Source: Methanosarcinales archaeon (lineage in GTDB: Archaea > Halobacteriota > Methanosarcinia > Methanosarcinales > Methanogasteraceae). From it: a DNA stretch of 8,606 nucleotides. The translations under genes and the position numbers were made by a program. The notes below the pieces were generated by a model. It saw only the letters and a program-made list of their open reading frames with translations. It had not been told where the DNA came from and did not search any database. This document shows, piece after piece, positions 7,280 to 8,606 of this stretch (its first letter is position 1; the number at the start of each line of letters is the position of its first letter). The DNA lies in contig DAOVGO010000013.1 in assembly GCA_030672345.1 (NCBI GenBank), forward strand, positions 1-8,606, read 5' to 3'.

Positions 7280-7366
7280 GCCTCTTCCTGTATCATGATC
7301 CCGTATACTGAGAATGAATCAAGAAATTGGTCTTCGAAAAGATCCATCCCTTACTACACCGTAACC

Positions 7367-7374
7367 ATATATAG
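7367..7374 (+). promoter_or_regulatory. TATA box of the ATPase gene
   Basis: ATATATAG lies with its centre about 27 bases before the ATG at 7397, the normal archaeal distance from TATA box to transcription start. No ribosome site is present between them. Transcription should begin at or next to the start codon, giving a leaderless messenger. Confidence 0.55.
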
Positions 7375-7383
7375 TTGAAACAC

Positions 7384-7396
7384 GATTAGTCTAATC
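7384..7396. promoter_or_regulatory. Interrupted palindrome abutting the ATPase start codon, possible operator
   Basis: GATTAG, one T, then CTAATC form a perfect inverted repeat that ends on the base before the ATG. It occupies the expected transcription start site, where a bound protein would block initiation. A near copy (GATTAGTGTGATC, 11 of 13 bases equal) lies at 7226-7238. The operator role is inference. Confidence 0.4.
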
Positions 7397-8606
7397 ATGA
7401 TTCAACAATTCATAGACCGGGGAGACGAACTCGCATTCCTGAAGAGCAGGCTCGATTACGATGAGCCACAACTCCTGATAATCTACGGCAGGCGCCGTGT
7501 CGGAAAGACCAAACTGTTGGTGCGGTTTATGCACGAAAATCCGGATATTCCGTCGATATACTTCCTTGCCGGGCGTAAACGCTGGGTTGACAACTTGAGA
7601 GAACTTCAGACGATGATGGCAGGTATAATTGGTGATGATCTCTTCACGCGGGTTGAATTTTCAGATTACATCGAATTGTTCAGCGAATTTAGTGAACGGT
7701 ACCACGGGCAGATAATAATCACAATCGATGAGTTCCCTTACCTGCATGATCCAACACGGGACATCGAATCGATGTTCCAGAAAATATATGATGAAATCAT
7801 TTCAAACACAAAGATATATCTTATACTGTGTGGATCAAGCATCGCCATGATGGAATCGATGCTCGGCTACAAAAGTCCACTCTATGGGCGGAGAACCGGG
7901 CAGTGGCTGGTAGAGCCACTTGGATTCAAGGAATCCTGCAAATTTTTTAGTGAATATGATATTGAGAGAAAAATAGAGACTTATGCGGTACTTGGCGGAA
8001 TCCCATTCTATCTCAACATGTTTGACTGCCGGTATACGGTCATGGAGAACATCGAGCGGACGTTGCTCAACAAAGGATCGGTTCTATACCGGGAGCCGGA
8101 GTTTTTGCTGCGGGAAGAGTTAAGAGAGCCTCGAAATTATTTTGCGATACTCAAAGCAATCTCTTCCGGAAATACAAGGTTTTCAGAGATACTGAACGCG
8201 ACCGGTATTGCGAAGAGCATGGCATCGAGGTATCTCGATCTTCTGCATGATCTACGGATCATCAGGAAGACGATGCCTGTTACTGTGACGCGTGAGAAGA
8301 TACGGGACACACGGTACTACCTCGAGGACAATCTGTTCAAATTCTGGTTCAAGTTCGTGTACCCAAACGATGGATTGATAGAATCAGGAGATGTCCCGAC
8401 CGTAATCGGGATGATCAGATCAGAGTTCGATTCGTACACAAGTTTTGCATTCGAAGACGTTTCAAAGGAGTTCCTATACGAGATCAGGCAGGATTTGCCA
8501 TTTCAATTCGAAAAAATCGGGAGATGGTGGCATAAAGACGTGGAAATCGATCTGGTCGCTCTCAAAGAGCGCACACACGAGATTATGTCTATCGAGTGCA
8601 AGTGGC
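7397..8606 (+). CDS. Archaeal AAA-type ATPase with C-terminal DUF234/PD-(D/E)XK domain (3' end cut by window edge)
   Basis: The frame is open from ATG 7397 to the window end, giving 403 residues; the stop lies beyond. The N-terminal ATPase domain shows Walker A GRRRVGKT (31-38), Walker B IIITIDEF with Asp111-Glu112, and a sensor-like CGSS (145-148). A winged-helix segment (about 250-295) has SMASRYLDLLHDLRII, and a DNLFKFWFKFVYP motif near 315-330 is typical of this family. At the end, EID (383-385) and ECK (400-402) form a PD-(D/E)XK nuclease-like core. This matches the Arch_ATPase/DUF234 family, present in many copies in archaea; its function is poorly known, with DNA or defence-related roles proposed. 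It has its own promoter and seems unrelated to the sugar operons. The usual length of the family suggests that only a short C-terminal tail is missing. Confidence 0.9.
   Translation, partial: MIQQFIDRGDELAFLKSRLDYDEPQLLIIYGRRRVGKTKLLVRFMHENPDIPSIYFLAGRKRWVDNLRELQTMMAGIIGDDLFTRVEFSDYIELFSEFSERYHGQIIITIDEFPYLHDPTRDIESMFQKIYDEIISNTKIYLILCGSSIAMMESMLGYKSPLYGRRTGQWLVEPLGFKESCKFFSEYDIERKIETYAVLGGIPFYLNMFDCRYTVMENIERTLLNKGSVLYREPEFLLREELREPRNYFAILKAISSGNTRFSEILNATGIAKSMASRYLDLLHDLRIIRKTMPVTVTREKIRDTRYYLEDNLFKFWFKFVYPNDGLIESGDVPTVIGMIRSEFDSYTSFAFEDVSKEFLYEIRQDLPFQFEKIGRWWHKDVEIDLVALKERTHEIMSIECKW

Noticed and set aside
7201..8606. Possible mobile element carrying the ATPase gene
   Set aside because: No transposase, target-site duplication or terminal inverted repeat is visible, and the right end is outside the window.

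Overview
The window looks like a chromosomal segment of an archaeon. Its intergenic regions carry A-rich element plus TATA-box promoters, one gene sits where a leaderless transcript would begin, and the ribosome-binding sites are GGTGA/GGGAG-like. The gene families (TreT-type trehalose synthase with a DUF5752-like companion, and an archaeal ATPase with a DUF234-type C-terminus) are typical of Euryarchaeota and their relatives. A methanogen, ANME or Archaeoglobus-like lineage is plausible, but the sequence alone does not settle it.

Positions 1-3723, minus strand, read right to left: a family 4 glycosyltransferase, a family 65 glycoside phosphorylase (trehalose/kojibiose/maltose phosphorylase type), and the first 83 residues of a HAD hydrolase of beta-phosphoglucomutase type that runs off the left edge. 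These three genes overlap by 7 and 11 bases and must form one operon. The GH65 and beta-phosphoglucomutase pair is the classic route that splits an alpha-glucosyl disaccharide with phosphate and feeds glucose 6-phosphate to metabolism.

Positions 3724-3886 are a divergent promoter region with a TATA box for each direction. One of these lies inside a perfect 12-base palindrome, and three GGCA words spaced exactly 9 bases apart lie between them.

Positions 3887-7200, plus strand: a second, TreT-like family 4 glycosyltransferase, a 216-residue protein made of two copies of one repeat (DUF5752-like), and TreT itself, which makes trehalose from NDP-glucose and glucose. The repeat protein and TreT share an ATGA stop/start. 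The window therefore places a trehalose-making operon back to back with a probable disaccharide phosphorolysis operon, which suggests a make-and-break module for a cytosolic compatible solute or carbon reserve. No signal peptide, membrane segment or transporter was seen in these genes.

Positions 7201-7396 hold a hairpin (possible terminator), a TATA box and a 13-base interrupted palindrome that abuts the next start codon. From 7397 to the right edge runs an archaeal AAA-type ATPase with a C-terminal PD-(D/E)XK nuclease-like motif, cut by the window edge. It is probably unrelated to the sugar genes. No tRNA, rRNA, CRISPR array or insertion sequence was found.
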